From Casuarina equisetifolia (Eukaryota; Streptophyta; Magnoliopsida; Fagales; Casuarinaceae), in contig CM052359.1 in NCBI GenBank assembly GCA_028551475.1, forward strand, positions 23,809,583-23,873,582: 64,000 nucleotides of DNA, in the 5' to 3' direction. Under the pieces are notes generated by a model. That model ran no database searches and had not been told where the DNA came from. It saw only the letters and a program-made list of their open reading frames with translations. The translations under genes were made by a program, and so were the position numbers. Positions 1 to 12,700 of this stretch are shown here, piece after piece (positions within the stretch are counted from its first letter, which is position 1; each line of letters opens with the position of its first letter).

Positions 1-344
1 ATATACTTTATTGATGTTGGGTGTGTAAGTTCAGCATTGTTTAGTTGTCTAAAGCTCTGTAGACCTGCATTTCTCACGCAAAGTTAAGGTGCTAATTACA
101 CTAATATTCTGTTAGTACATCTCAATAGAATTCCATGGTTTCACACCGATCTATTCAAGTACATAAAGCAATGGTCCTTAATCACATTGAGATAAGAAAT
201 GCCTTAACTAGATTTAGATTTAAGGTGCAAATTTAACCGTGCCATTCACTTGGATTTTTCAGCAATGTATTTTGCTATCCTAATAGGCTTGGATTTTAGC
301 AGTTATGAAGTTGATTTTCTTTGTTATGCAAAATGATCCAGTTA
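1..344 (+). pseudogene. RPA-interacting protein gene, intron 1 fragment (third copy)
   Basis: These bases align collinearly with 3611-3954 and with 31583-31926, which lie in the long first part of the RPA-interacting protein pseudogenes of units A and B. They differ from both copies at several bases (for example around 74-115, 249 and 280-300), while A and B differ from each other much less. No exon of the gene lies in this stretch. The homology stops at base 344, where sequence matching 28317 onward begins. I read this as the broken end of an additional duplication unit whose remainder is left of the window. Confidence 0.8.
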
Positions 345-767
345 AGTGAAGGTTTTAATCCCTTCAATAAGTGTGGCTCAATCCTTTCTCATTGCTTTTT
401 ATTTATAACCTAATTTTAATCCAATACAAGTGGATTTTGGATTCTCAAAACGATTAGATTTTAAATTCCTAATCTAGTACAAGTGGATTTTGGATTCTCA
501 AAACGATTAGATTTTGAATTCTTAATCCAGTACAAGTGGATTTGGATTCTCAAAACCATTAGATTTCCGATTCCTAAGTCGATTGGACTTTGGATATTAT
601 CCAAAACTATTCAATCCCATATCCTAAGTTGACTGAGTTTTAAACTCTTACGTTAACTAGATATTGAACTCCTAACATAACTAAGTTTTTATTATTTCAA
701 AGCCTAAATCTTATTAAAGAATAAGATAAAATAAAACCTAATTATCTAATAAAAGCCAAACTTAATA
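345..767 (+). mobile_element. Truncated copy of the ARIA-upstream element
   Basis: The sequence equals 28317-28739, the distal 423 bases of the element inserted just upstream of ARIA, including its right-hand 9 bp target duplicate GTAGGTGAT (768-776 here). The proximal part is missing, because unit A starts inside the element. It includes three tandem copies of a 53 bp unit (425-583). Apart from one substitution near 354-357 it is identical to the unit B copy. Confidence 0.7.
425..583 (+). repeat. 53 bp tandem repeat, three copies (unit A)
   Basis: The motif beginning TACAAGTGGATTTTGG recurs at 425, 478 and 531, a strict 53 bp period, with a few substitutions and a lost T in the third copy. 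The same array occurs at 28397-28555. It is AT-rich and has no coding potential that I can see. Confidence 0.9.
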
Positions 768-778
768 GTAGGTGATCT

Positions 779-1468
779 AAGTCCAGTAACATACCAAGAA
801 ACGCAAAAAAAATTTGATTAATTAAACCTAGAACATAACGAATTTGTATTGCAAATATATTTGTATATGTTGGATTCCATCTACCATGTTGGTGGCTTGA
901 ATTAGTTTCACACCAGCTTTGGGTTTGGGCATGAGACTACAAAATGCCTGTAGCTGCGAAAATTGGCAAGCAAGAGCGGCATGACATCCCTAATTAGACA
1001 GAGTGGACCATCCCAAAACCCATTAATTTCTACGAAACTTATCAGCTCTAATTCTGCTAAGGGAAACCCATTTCACTATTTCCACGAACAGATTGAAGGA
1101 ATTCGTCGCCTAGCAATCCCTTAACACCACCACGAATATCCAACCACAAACCCAGAGACTTCAAACGTCATACCTGCGTCGTTCATTTTCCTTCTTTCTC
1201 CCAACGGCCAAACGGAACGGACTCTACAGCTAGAAAAAAACCGAGAAGCTTGATGGTACATCGTGCGAGAGCGTTGTACCAAGGTAGGGACTAAGACGAA
1301 CGATTTGATTGCGACGAGAGGGTCCGATACCTAGCCTTTGTCGTTTTCTTTGAGCCACTGCGCTTTGTCCCAAGCCCAGCCTGGCTTTAAGAGCTCCTCC
1401 GGCTTGAAGACAGCATCTACCTCGTACAGACGCATGCAACTCCCCCATTTGCGGTCACAATACTGAGG
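779..1468 (+). repeat. R repeat, copy R1A (ETO1 3'-flank-derived)
   Basis: The stretch is closely related to 8855-9523, 19582-20340, 28751-29440, 36825-37320, 46593-47270 and, in its distal part, 59575-59640. It contains landmarks such as CCCTAATTAGACAGAGTGG, GTTCATTTTCCTTCTTTCTC and GAGAGCGTTGTACCAAGG. R abuts the 3' end of the intact ETO1 gene, so its origin there is likely. Small open frames in R (for example 1230-1448, minus) are not conserved between copies and I do not call them genes. Homology ends at CACAATACT (1468), beyond which the sequence is the downstream side of the MUTYH fragment. Confidence 0.8.
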
Positions 1469-1843
1469 ATGTTTTGATGAAAGTAGGCAAGCAACTGAAG
1501 CAAGCAAAAGAAAGCTTAGTCAAAGCAGATAAGAATTCAGACAAATGCAGTTCCTATGTACTAACTCGAGCCCAGAAGGATTACCGTCATCATTTAAAAT
1601 GAGACTGTTTCACAATGAAGCAGTAGAGGTTTTCCTGGAAGAAGAGGAAGCGCTAAATATTAGCAAATGCTGATAGAATCACCTCTAACAGAAATCGTGC
1701 TAGCCCGGCGATAGTAGCCCAATTTCATTCACCTCCTGCTCTCAAGATTAAAAGACGAGAGTTCTCAGTGTACGAATCACGAGTACAAATCGAGACACAC
1801 TGATTCAAATTAAGAACAGCAATAGAAAAGAAGTTCTCTTTAC
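1469..1843. other. Unassigned stretch downstream of the MUTYH fragment (unit A)
   Basis: No gene is recognised. A plus-strand frame from about 1469 to 1602 reads through without a stop and includes KVGKQLKQAKESLVKADKN. It has no start, no recognised domain and no clear splice structure, so I do not call it. The same sequence is at 29441-29815. Confidence 0.4.
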
Positions 1844-2241
1844 CTCAAGAGTAGCCTGAGAGAGATGGTGAAGGGTGGGCCATACTGAGTGACAGTCTGA
1901 ACCCTCGTCTGCTGATGCATTACTTCCGAAACCCAAATTGCATAAGCCCTTTCTGCTTCTGATTGCGCTGGTGAATCAAATTCCTTTGCGCGCCAAGGGA
2001 GGTCCCTCTTGTTCCTGTCGTACCACTCCAAAAGAAACTCCCTTATCTTCTGGGTTTCGTCCTCGCTGAACCTCCACGGGATAGTATCCTCTTTGTCTCC
2101 CTCCTCTTCCACTTGTTTCTCCCTTGTTGATTGTGGTTGGTCTCTGACCAAACGTCGACGCCTTTCGACAACAACGGCATTCCTATTTGCTTCTGCACTT
2201 TCCTCTTCTTCTTTCTTCCCTCCTCCATCCTTGAAATACAA
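1844..2241 (-). pseudogene. MUTYH: MUTYH-like adenine DNA glycosylase, 5' exon fragment (unit A)
   Basis: The minus-strand frame has an acidic and basic low-complexity N-terminus, then [20 protein letters not shown], a motif like RDLPWR, and [15 protein letters not shown]. This is the start of the HhH-GPD glycosylase domain of MutY homologues, which excise adenine opposite 8-oxoguanine in the nucleus. The family has Leu where this copy has His in VMxQQTR. Near 1882 about 25 bases that would encode the YNRWM part are missing. The frame is lost there, and [13 protein letters not shown] follows in another frame, ending in a good splice donor (GAG/GTAAAG at 1844). The helix-hairpin-helix, catalytic Asp, Fe-S cluster and NUDIX-like exons are absent. 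The fragment is in head-to-head orientation with the RIP pseudogene and is identical to 29816-30213. Confidence 0.82.
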
Positions 2242-2710
2242 AACCCACCTTCACCTTTCGAAGCAGAAGCGGAAGCAGCGGATGGTGCGAATCCAAACCG
2301 TCGGCGACGAACACCCACCACAGCCCAAGGCTTCAAGGTGCTAGACTGAGACAGGCTTTGTGCCTTCCAGCCCACCCAGCGAATTTGCAAGTCCAGCCTT
2401 CAAATTTTAAAAATGATTTTTTCCAACGGTCTCGCAACTAGAAATGTAAAAGAACACGTGTTCCTGGCAAAGTTTGTCCTTTTTTTTTTTTTTTCTCTAC
2501 TGTTGGAACCTATAAATTTATGTTCCATTTGTTTATGATAATTATTAAGTTTAAAATTAAACATTTGGATCTTCTAATGCACAAAATGCCTTGTTCTGTT
2601 TTTGGGATTCTCGTTCTTTTTTGTGCCCACAGCAACCCACCCTGAGAACAGATGAAACATCGGGTCACAAGTACGACATTCGGTGTACAGGGTCAGAGAG
2701 TGAAAGAAAA
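2242..2710. promoter_or_regulatory. Shared 5' intergenic region of the divergent MUTYH/RIP pair (unit A)
   Basis: About 470 bases separate the divergent MUTYH and RIP first exons. They contain a T-tract (2480-2493), a TATAAAT at 2511-2517 and a G-box-like CACGTG at 2456-2461 within GAACACGTGTTC, an imperfect palindrome. A bidirectional promoter for the ancestral genes is plausible, but there is no direct evidence of activity, and both flanking genes are broken here. Confidence 0.35.
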
Positions 2711-5700
2711 ATGGAGGACGAGGGAAGCTCAATATTACCAACAGCAACAGCAGCAGCAACAACGACAACAACAAATATGGCTTCTCTCAAGACCCGCTCT
2801 CACTTCAATAATCTCACCTCCTGGAAACATCAGGTGGGCTTATCGCATCATTTATTCTTTCTTCCAATTTTGGTTTTGCTGATAGTTGTGTTACCATCGT
2901 TGTTCTACAATCTTTGATGTGGGAGATTTGATGGGATGGTGTAGCTTTGGGAGAACTGCTACAAGAGGGTTCGAGAGATCGAGCCCGCTTGCTTTGGAAA
3001 TTAAGGTTGCCTTCTAACACTACTTTGCATTCTTTTAATCATGACCAGAACCAAAACGTTAGATCCCTCTTTCTTTCCAAGCGTTATTTTTCCTATGTTG
3101 GTCCTGCTTGTAATCCATCTATATTTGTTATTTCTTTTTGTTATGTTGATTCTAGATGTTGCAAAGTGATCCATGGTCGGAGAAACTTGTGTTTGATTTT
3201 TTCCAACTCATTTTGTTCAAGAAGAAATAGAATTTATCTGTTGATTCAATCCTGTCTTGGAATGACTGTGGTTGTTAGGTGATGCTTGCTTGCTGTATGG
3301 GTCCATAGTATCCTGGATAAAATGCTTTTAGATACCTGTGTCGTCGGTCAACTCACTTAAAACTTAGTGCTACATCTCAGTATGTGTTTTTTGTGCATAG
3401 GTCTTCAATCGACCCACCAATGCCTTCATGAAGTAATTCCACTTCTACTGAGAAAGAGGAGTGTCATGACGCGTATCGGTGCAGGATTGAACTCCTTCCT
3501 TTAGGCCCACCTTCTTTGGTCACATCTCTTCTCCTTATCCAAAACCTGTTATTCAAGAAATTTCCTTTCTGTGCCAAGGCAGGAGCTCTGAAGGGAATCT
3601 TTATACCGCGAATATACTTTATTGACGTTGGGTGTGTAAGTTCAGCATTGTTTAGTTGTCTAAAGCTCTGTAGACCTGCATTTCTCACGCAAAGTTAAGG
3701 TGCTAATTACACTAATATTTTGTTAGTACATCTCAATAGAACTCCATGGTTTCACACTGATCTATTCAAGTACATAAAGCAATGGTCCTTAATCACATTG
3801 AGATAAGAAATGCCTTAACTAGACTTAGATTTAAGGTGCAAATTTAACCATTCCATTCACTTGGATTTTTCAGCAACGTATTTTGCTATCCTAGTGGGCT
3901 TGGATTTTAACGATTATGAAGTTGATTTTCTTTGTTATGCAAAATGATCCAGTTATTGGCTTGAAAGGCCTGATGTTAGTGGATGAAGGGCCTTTCTTAT
4001 ATGGATTTTCTTATGAGTGACTTTGGTAGATTGTGGTCAAGTGTTAGTGGGTAGTTCAGGTTTAGGAATTTAGATTTTCCCACCCATCAGATTCCTAATT
4101 TCTAATGTGTTAATGCTGGTTGGAATTCAAATGTGTTATTGGTGGGTGTGTTTGTTGTGGTCTAATTTCAAACTGGGATGCCATGTGATTTAAGCCATTT
4201 TTCTATGAGAACCTTACCTAATTTCATAACAGATATTGAGTTATTTGATTCTACTATTCCTTGGTGGACTTAAAGATTGAAAAATCTCCCCTTTGGTGCT
4301 AATGCAATATATTCATGGCAACGGTCTTTTGATCCATGGTCAGTTATGCTCTATTTAGTGGGTTGGGGAGGTGGTTGGGTTGTTTTTTTTTTGTGGGGCG
4401 GGGGGTAAGGAGGGTTGATGCATGTTTTAGATTTCTGTCTTTAAACTGATTTGACCATTTATCCCATATTCACTTAAATATTTTCCCTGAAGGTGGTACA
4501 TGAACTTGGTTTAAAATGTAGTGAGACAGTTCTGTCCCTGTTTGTTCAAAACCCACTACTGTCAACACAACAAGATGATGAAAAACACTAAACAAACAAA
4601 ACTTTTAGAAAGCCATACCTAGAACACCTTCAAAATAAGTGAGATAAAGTAAGGCAGAGCATTAGAGACTCTTCACAAGGGCATGGGTCCTGGAACTATT
4701 GTGAACGGAAGGAGCGATTATTAGTACCTACATATTAGATGTATAACTCATTTGCTTTCTCTTTGTCTTACTCCAATCCTGTCATACTCTCCTTGCCAAT
4801 GGCATTGTTTGCATAAGTAGGCTGTTAATTAACTGTCGGCTAAATTACACTAACATATTCCCAAGCTCGAGAGAAGGAGTCATGCATGTGTGAATTAAAT
4901 GTAATTTTTCCTTCTTATGTGACCATCTTCAGAATCCAGTTTTATGATCACCTTTTCATGCCCCGTTTTTGTTGTTCTCGATTTTGCAGGACTTAATCAA
5001 ATATGCTTTTCAGGACATAGTTTCTTCTGAAGTCAAAAAGATTAAGGAATCATCAGCGGTTGATTGTTTGAACTTTCCAACTTCTGCCCTTGAGGCCAAT
5101 GATGTGTTATGGGAATACGATGGCCTTCATGATGCTTATGAAGGTGAATGTGAAGAAATACTGTTAGAAATGCAAAGGATCTTTTGTGAGGATCTTAAGG
5201 CAGAGCCAGTTAGAAAAGGTGAATAATGGTTTCTCTTCCACAAAAATATATTTCATTAGATATTTTGAATCCACTTATTCCTCAGGAATATTTCTAGATA
5301 TTCAGTTAAACAGAGGAAACATGCTATTATGTGAGAATTATGGCGAACAAGCTTTTGAGCAAACGCAACTCTACTGGAACAGTGACCAGAGGAAATTCAT
5401 ATTCGTATTTAAAAAGAAGCAGTGTCCTTTAAATATCCAAAATGCTGCAAGCAGTACTCTTGACCAAATGTGACAGAAATTTTTGTGAAGTCCTTTTTCC
5501 ATTGACACGCATATCCCACAAAGTAAATTGGTTTTTAGTTGTTTGCTCTGAATTGAATAACAAAAATTTCTCTTCTCCCTCCTTCCTGACCAACCCCAAA
5601 TCCAATGCCAGACAACAAGCTCTCTCTTCACATCCATGATTTCCAACTTGTTAAGTGCACTGAATTTGTGGCTTACCAACTAAAATGGAGGAACTACAAC

Positions 5701-8474
5701 CAAATTTTTTATTCTACTATTTTGCTTTATTATTGAAAGCGAACTTCCTCTAGGTGGCAAAATATATTCTACAAGAAAATGAAAAAAAACGTTTATCTCT
5801 ATGTTCGCAACTCAACAAAACTGGAAAGTAAAAATCCACAATCACTTGTAGAAGTGAAAGATTATTATATTTTCTACATCTAACTTTGATGCTGTCACTG
5901 GATTTGAGATATCCATTGATTTGGTGGCACAGGCAGTGGACAATGGGCATGTTTTTAAAGATGTGAATGAGCATGTAAGCATGAATGGGAACAAAGAGAT
6001 AAGGGTTGCAACATTTTACATATTTGATTGAGTTCATGCAAATTTCAAGGATGGAAATTGGTGTTCAATGTTGATATGTTTATCTCTATTTTCATATGTT
6101 GTCCTTGGGCTTTAATTGATAAAAAAATCCTTATGAAGATAGATGTCAATTTAAATGCTTGCAAAACCTGCTGGACTTACTAAAACATGGGAAGATGAAG
6201 AAGATGAATACTTGTCTCAGGCAGTTTATGAGCATAGTAGCTAAAAGATGAGCAGGTATGCCTGCCACGTTGTGAGGATTATCAGATAAACTTTTCTACA
6301 CCAGCATAAGTATATTTGTATCTAGGTACTCCATAATAATGTATGTTTCTGTCCACAAGTGACATATATTAAATGCACAGTAATATTCCCAGTCTATACA
6401 TCCATTTCACATGTAATTGTGATTGAAATGGCACATTTACTGGAACTGCAGTATGCCTTCAAGCAGAAGAACATTTTGTGCGCACATAATACTGTATTAG
6501 TATCACAATTATTTAGAACTGTTGTAGCTTAATAGTTAATGGTAGAAAACTTGGACTCAACCACTTGAGGAGAGAACTCATTTGAAGGAGTGGAAGGGAA
6601 GCACTAGGCTTGATGACCTAGTTGATGAAGGTGGATGTGATGCCTGACTCTTAGAGGAAATGAAAAGAGGTTACGGAGTGAGAGAAATGTGGGGAAAGAA
6701 TTATTACTTTTTAAAGAGAACACTGGAGATGTAGAAACATTACCTTGCTGTGTAACATCCTAAGCTCCCAGACACAAGAAGAACGTAAGGAAGGAAAAGT
6801 AGAGTTACCAGATTGCAAATTGTAAGCATTTTTGTCCCTAGTCTTAAGTGTCATAATTATCTGCTTATCCCAGAGTTTCTATCATTAGCCCATTGAGACC
6901 ATTTATGTCTCAATCCTGTTCTGGTTTATAGTTGTTTCCACGTGTCTTAAATCTGTTTTGTATGGATCAGGTTTGTCTACCGCACATATATGAGGTAGCT
7001 TTTATTCACTGATCAAATGGAGTGCTAAATAGATTGTTTTTGCCTTTGGAAGGTTTTAAGTTTAGAATAAAATTTTATTTAGTATTGAAAGAATTCCTCT
7101 TTTAGAACAGTGAAGTAGGGTTGATTTACGGAGGATTGAGTTTTTTTTTTTTCCCTTAGTTTTGTTATTTTATTTATTTATTTATTTTTTAAGATATTGA
7201 GGGCACAATTGGCTATCATTTTCTCTGTGCGGTTCCTTTCTTATCTTTATTTTCATGATTCTCTTTAATGTCTGCTATTGTTTATTAATCAAACAATACC
7301 CATGCAGCTTAAAGCATTATAGAAGCCCTTGCGACTATAGTCTGAATAGTAGGTCAATTCTTAAGTATGCTCAAACCCATTCCCCAGACCTGTACTCTTT
7401 CCAGGCCAGCTTATATTGCTTTGTCCCCCCAGTTCTTGCTTTATTGATCTGCTGCTTTATTCCATATTCTGTCAACACTTGTTATGTGTTCTCTCTGCTC
7501 GCAAGGATGCATTCATATAGTTTCTTGAACAATGCGCTTCTCTAATCCTTTTTCTTTTAAAAGGAAAAGAGAATGAAAAAAGAAAAAAGGTAACTGATTT
7601 TTACTTAGGTTCTCGGTGGTTGGTGAATGAGAAGATGTGGTGTCCCATTTGTAAGCAAGGAGAGTTGCCAGAGAATGAATATCTCATATATTCTACTCTT
7701 TGTGAACTTCAACTTAACAAAGGCAATGAGGTGCTGCTATCTTCTCTCGATCTTGTACTGGGCAATTGTTTCATACATGGGATTAACTTAACCATTTTAG
7801 GCTGGAAGGCCTGAATATTTTTGGCAAAACTGTGCAACCTATAATAGCTAAAAATTTATACAACTTGTAAACCATTCTCTAATTTTCTGTTATGGTTGCT
7901 AAATAGATGAGAAATTTGGTTCTTTTAGGTACTAAGTCTGGTAGCATTGCAGTTAGTTGATGGTGCAATAGGCGGCTATACACAGCCTTTCTTGGCACAT
8001 TTTATTAACCTTGGATCTAATAGAGGAAGTGCTATTATCTTATTTCTTTATTTCTTCTTTTCAATTCTTAGTTGCAATATAACTTAAACATTTAAGAGTG
8101 GCTTAGCATTCTTCAGATCTGGTGCTTTACGCCATACTTGTCCACCTTATAAATTCCTGATTAATCTCTTCATGGTTGGAATTATTCGCGAGTGTTAATT
8201 TTTTTTTTTTCTTTAGCGTGGAGTATTGATTTACATAAAGGAAGTGTGTACCCTAATAAACGATTCTTGAGTCTTAATTATTTGATATTATTTTAATTTT
8301 TGATGTTTTAGGTAAATTCGGATTTGGTGCGGGCTTGTCTAGCAGAAGTACATGCAAAACATATTGATCGGGTCTGCAGATCGAAGCCCAGGTTTTTGCT
8401 TGGAGACAAGATTTGATTTAACGGCATTGTACATTTGTTGTATGAGTTGCAAGATATTTGAGGTTGTAATATAG
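2711..8474 (+). pseudogene. RPA-interacting protein (RIP/RPAIN) pseudogene, unit A
   Basis: RIP family proteins act as carriers or partners of the replication protein A complex and end in a Cys-rich zinc-binding region. Exons I can place: 2711-2833 (ATG, CAG/CAA tract, KTRSHF), 2945-3005 (ENCYKRVRE, then RARLLWKLR), 4990-5218 (DLIKYAFQDIV..DVLWEYDGLHDAYEGECEEI), about 6165-6255 (TWEDEEDEYL), about 7610-7730 (MWCPICKQGEL) and 8312-8474 (to EVVI-stop). Lesions: one base lost inside VREDRAR near 2974; one base lost in exon 4, giving an immediate stop near 6240; the acceptor of exon 4 reads AA instead of AG; one extra T in the last exon near 8395; and a Cys to Ser change in IYSTLC. Unit B shares all of them. 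A full product cannot be made. Confidence 0.85.
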
Positions 8475-8854
8475 TATCTTTTTTCTTGTGGACAAAAGAT
8501 CAAACAATCAAGATTGCTGGAGAAAATGAGTTTCATTTAAGACAAACTTAGGTTTTTTAATATATGCAGCATGAATATTTACATCTAAAGCCATATCTTA
8601 TCTTCCACAAATTCTTGTAAAAAATTTTCTATCATTGGTTCCTTGTTGGCAGTGTAACAAAAAAATTTAGCTCTTTTTCCTTGATTTTGGCTGGTTATAG
8701 GTTGAACATATTCTTCTCGACTTTTAGTTCTTGTTGATTGAATTAATAGACAAAGCACGAAGGTTTGACATCATTTCAACGAGGGAGGACAGAGCAACCC
8801 CATTTTCTCTTCTGAGCTTTACAATGCTTAGCCTTTGTAGTTGACTCGACCTTC

Positions 8855-9523
8855 CAAAATGCTCGCAGCTCCGAAAATTAGCAACCAAGAGCGGTATGAA
8901 ATCCCTAATTAGACAAAGTGGACCATCCCAAAACCCATTGATTTCTGTGAAACTTATCAGCTCTAATTCTTCTAAGGGAAACCCATTTCACTATTTCCGC
9001 CAATAGAATGAAGCTATTCTTGGCTAAGCAATCCTTTAATACCATAAGGAATATCCAACCACAAAACCGACTTCATAATAAATGTCGTTCATTTTCCTTC
9101 GTTCTCCTGGTAGCGAAATGGAGTCTATAGCTAAGAACAAAACCGATAAGATTGATGCGCACCTCGTGCGAGAGCGTTGTAGCAAGGCAAAGACTCAGAC
9201 GAGCGATTTCATTGCGACAGGACCAATGGCTCCGATACACGGCCTTTGTTGTTTACCTAAAGCCACTGCGCTCTATCTTCGGGCCAGCCTCGCTCTTTAA
9301 GAGCCCCGACTTGTAGTTTATCTACCTCGTATACTCCTCCATAGAGGTCACAATACTTGGTAAGAAACCCAACACAGAAGTTCCAATTTTTTGTACGGAT
9401 TATTAGCTGGATCAAAGTTTGTAACCCATTAAGCAATCCCAAAAGAAAGCCACCTCGAATTTCAGTATACTAGATTGATATGCGGATATATGTTCTTTCT
9501 TATGTAGCAGGTGGAAAGGCAAT
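8855..9523 (+). repeat. R repeat, copy R2A, left part
   Basis: R homology resumes with AAAATGCTCGCAGCTCCG and continues to the Copia insertion point. It is the most diverged R copy in the unit and contains a small private segment near 9450-9480 (CCACCTCGAATTTCAG). The right part continues at 15427 after the Copia element. The preceding 8475-8854 holds only the 3' flank of the RIP pseudogene. Confidence 0.8.
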
Positions 9524-9759
9524 TGATAGGAACTAAATAACAGAAAACATAGAACATGGAAAAGCTTTTATATTCACGAGAAAAGTAAGTATGACCTACA
9601 ATAATTAGATCTATTTATTATACAATGATGTGTACATGAGAAAGGAAATAATATAATGACAAGAATAATTCCTATTTATACAAATGCTATTTTTCAAAAT
9701 ATAAATATTGCACATATTGTGGGAGAATAATCATGGATATTGACATCGGATCTCTAACA
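9524..9759 (-). repeat. 3' LTR of Copia, unit A
   Basis: This 236 bp LTR starts TGTTAGAGATCC on the minus strand at 9759, directly after the polypurine tract. Compared by eye with the 5' LTR (15192-15426) it differs at roughly two dozen positions. It differs from the corresponding LTR of unit B at about three. Confidence 0.88.
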
Positions 9760-9772
9760 CTCCCCCTCAAGC
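9760..9772 (-). other. Copia polypurine tract, unit A
   Basis: On the minus strand the bases immediately before the 3' LTR read GCTTGAGGGGGAG, the usual plus-strand primer site of plant Copia elements. The unit B element has the same sequence at 37731-37743. Confidence 0.85.
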
Positions 9773-12700
9773 TAGTGGCCTATAAATGTCTAGGGCACCA
9801 AGTTTGCTTAAAAGATATGTGTGTTGTCTCTGACATAGGGGTTTGGTAAAAATGTCTGTAGGTTGTTCTGTAGTCCTTATCCTTCTAGTCTTGATAATTC
9901 CTTCTTGGATCTTGTCTTGGGTAAAGTGGCAGTCAATCTCAATATGTTTTGTTCTTTCGTATACCATCAGATTGGCTGCAAGTTTGAGTGCTGCATCATT
10001 GTCACAAAACAATGTGGTTGGATTCTTCGTTCTTGAGCCAAGGTCTCGAAGTAAACCTCACATCCAAACCACTTCACAAATGGTTTTAGCCATTGCTCGA
10101 TACTCAGCCTTAGCCGAAGATAATGAAACAGTTGACTGCTTTTTTGTCTTCCAAGATAGCAAAGAATCTCCCAATTTAACACAAAAACCAGTAATACATC
10201 TTCTGGTCATCGGGCAATTGGCATAGTCAGCATCACAATAAGCTCGCATCTCTAAGTCACACTTTCAAGATAAAAGTATGTCTAGTCTTAGACATCCCTT
10301 CAGATACTTGACCACTTTCAGGACAGCCTCCATATGTGATTGTTTCAGGTCGTTCATGAATTGACTCAAAATCTATACTGCATAGCTAATATTAGGTCAA
10401 GTCATCATGAGATAGATGAGTTTTCTCACAAGACGTTGATAACTTGATGGATCTTTAAGTAGACGATCTTCATCTAATGGTGACATACCCACATCATACT
10501 CAAGTGTCATCAATTTCGAGTTTTGTTCGATGGGAATGTAGCTGGTTTGCATCCAGACAATCCTGCTTCAGAAATAATTTTTAAAACAAACTTGCGCTAA
10601 CTCAGACATATACCTTTCTTAGAGTGAGCTATTTCAATGCCAAGAAAATATTTAGGGTTACCTAAGTCTTTAATGTAAAATGTGGCATGTAGATACTTTT
10701 TAAAATCATTAACGGTAGTCTCATTGTTTCCCATAATCAAGATATCGTCTACATAAATCAAAAGATAGATGCATGAGTTACCTCGTGTCCAAGTGAAAAG
10801 AGCATAATCATCTCTGGATTGGCAAAAATGTGCCGCAACAAAAGCTTGTGTGAATTTAGCATATCACTGGCGGGAGGCTTGTTTGAGAGCATACAGGGAT
10901 TTACGAAGACGACATACTCGATCCTCCTCCTGGCTGCGTAATCCCTATGGAAGGTCCATGTAAATTTTCTCATCTAGTTCACTATGAAGAAATGCATTGT
11001 TGACATCTATTTGATAAATAGACCAATCACAAATAATAGCAATGGCAAGGAAAGAGCGAACAGTGACGTACTTGGCGACACGAGAGAAGGTCTCCACAAA
11101 GTCAAAACCAGGGTGTTGGGTGAAACCTTTAGTGATAAGGCGAGCTTTCTAACATTCCACAGATCCATCGGCACGATATTTGATTTTATAAACCCATTTG
11201 CAACTAATAGGCTTATGATGAGCGGGCTGGGGAACAAGTTTCTAAGTGTGGTTCTTAGTAAGAGCAAGAAGCTCAGCCTCTATAGTGCGTTGCTAGCGAG
11301 AATCTTGACCAGCCTCAGAATAAGAATAGGGTTCCTAATCCTTAGAAATGCGACTAATGCAGTAAAAATAATCCGGAGACAAATGAGTAAAACTGACATA
11401 AGCAGCAATGGGGTAATGAGTACTTGAAGAGTCTGTGCTAGAATAGATATAATCCTTAGTTCAGGTGGGGGGCCGAGCGGCACGCCCGAAGCGACAAGGA
11501 GGAGCAATAGAGGCCGGATGAGGAACAACAGCCAATGGGTCCTCTGAAGTAGCCCTAAAAGAAAGAACATAGGGTAGCAAAGGCAGAGGATTTGAGGAAG
11601 AAGAATCCTCTAAAGATGGTCCCGAACTGGCCGCAGATGGGATGGGAGGAACTGAGTCAGATGGGGGAATTGGGTTGATAGGAGGTGGAGCCGAAGGTGT
11701 AGTAATAGGCTCAAGGGGAGCCAAAAATGTAGGCAGATCCAGATCATCGTTGGCCAAAAAAGGCTGCATAGGAGAAGATGGAGCCGGAGAAGCTGATGTA
11801 AGCTAGGCAACAAATGGAAACAAATCCTTATGAAAAATCACATCACGACTACCGAAGAAACAGCTAGTAGAGGGATCCAAAACCCAATAACCCTTCTGAA
11901 GAGAAGGGTAGCCCATGAAAACACAACGAGTAGCGCAAGGGCTAAACTTGTTTTAAGGACCAACAATAGCAGCATAACATAAACAGCCGAAGACAAGGAG
12001 ATGACTTATATCCGTGGGCTTCCCAAAAAGAAGCTTAAAAGGGGTCCAACCATTAAGTATGTGAGTCGGCATCCTATTAATCAGGTAGACCGTTGTGACC
12101 ACACAATCACCCCAAAAACATTTGGGAATGGAAGCCTAGTATTTAAGGGCACATGCAACTTCAAGGAGGTGACGGTGTTTACGCTCAACCACCCCATTTT
12201 GTTGAGGTGTATAAGGACAAGAATTCTCATGAAGGATGCCATGAGAGGAGAGGTATGAGGAATATTCATAATTAAAGAAATCCCGAGCATTGTCTGAATG
12301 CAAACGCTAGATAAAGGTCTTGAACTGAATTTGGACAAAATGATGAAAGTGAGTAAAAATGGGAAGGGTTTGAGTCTTAGAAGTCATCAAAAAGACCTAA
12401 GTGCTGTGAGAAAAATCGTCAACAATGGTGAAAAAGAAACTGGAACCATCGCAATTAGGGGTGTGATAGGGACCCTAGACATCAAGATGGAGAGGAAAGA
12501 AGGGAGAAGAAGCCCGAGAGGAACTGGAAGGGAATGGGTTACGGGACTGTTTGGCTAATGGACAAACAGGGTAAGTAGGTGAGGAAAAAGATGCACTATG
12601 ACCTAATCGTTGATGAGAAAGATAAACTTTATTATTATGAAAACTGGAATTACAAAATGAACTTTGAGGAAATGAAATACAAGATTTTGAATTGAAAAGC

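Noticed and set aside
1230-1448. 72-codon frame in R1 (and its twin at 29202-29420)
   Set aside because: Other R copies break or change the frame, and no domain is visible. It is most likely chance open frame in a repeated non-coding flank.
2009-2390. Overlapping open frames on both strands over the MUTYH first exon
   Set aside because: The glycosylase similarity is in one minus-strand frame; the others are shadows of GC- and purine-biased sequence.
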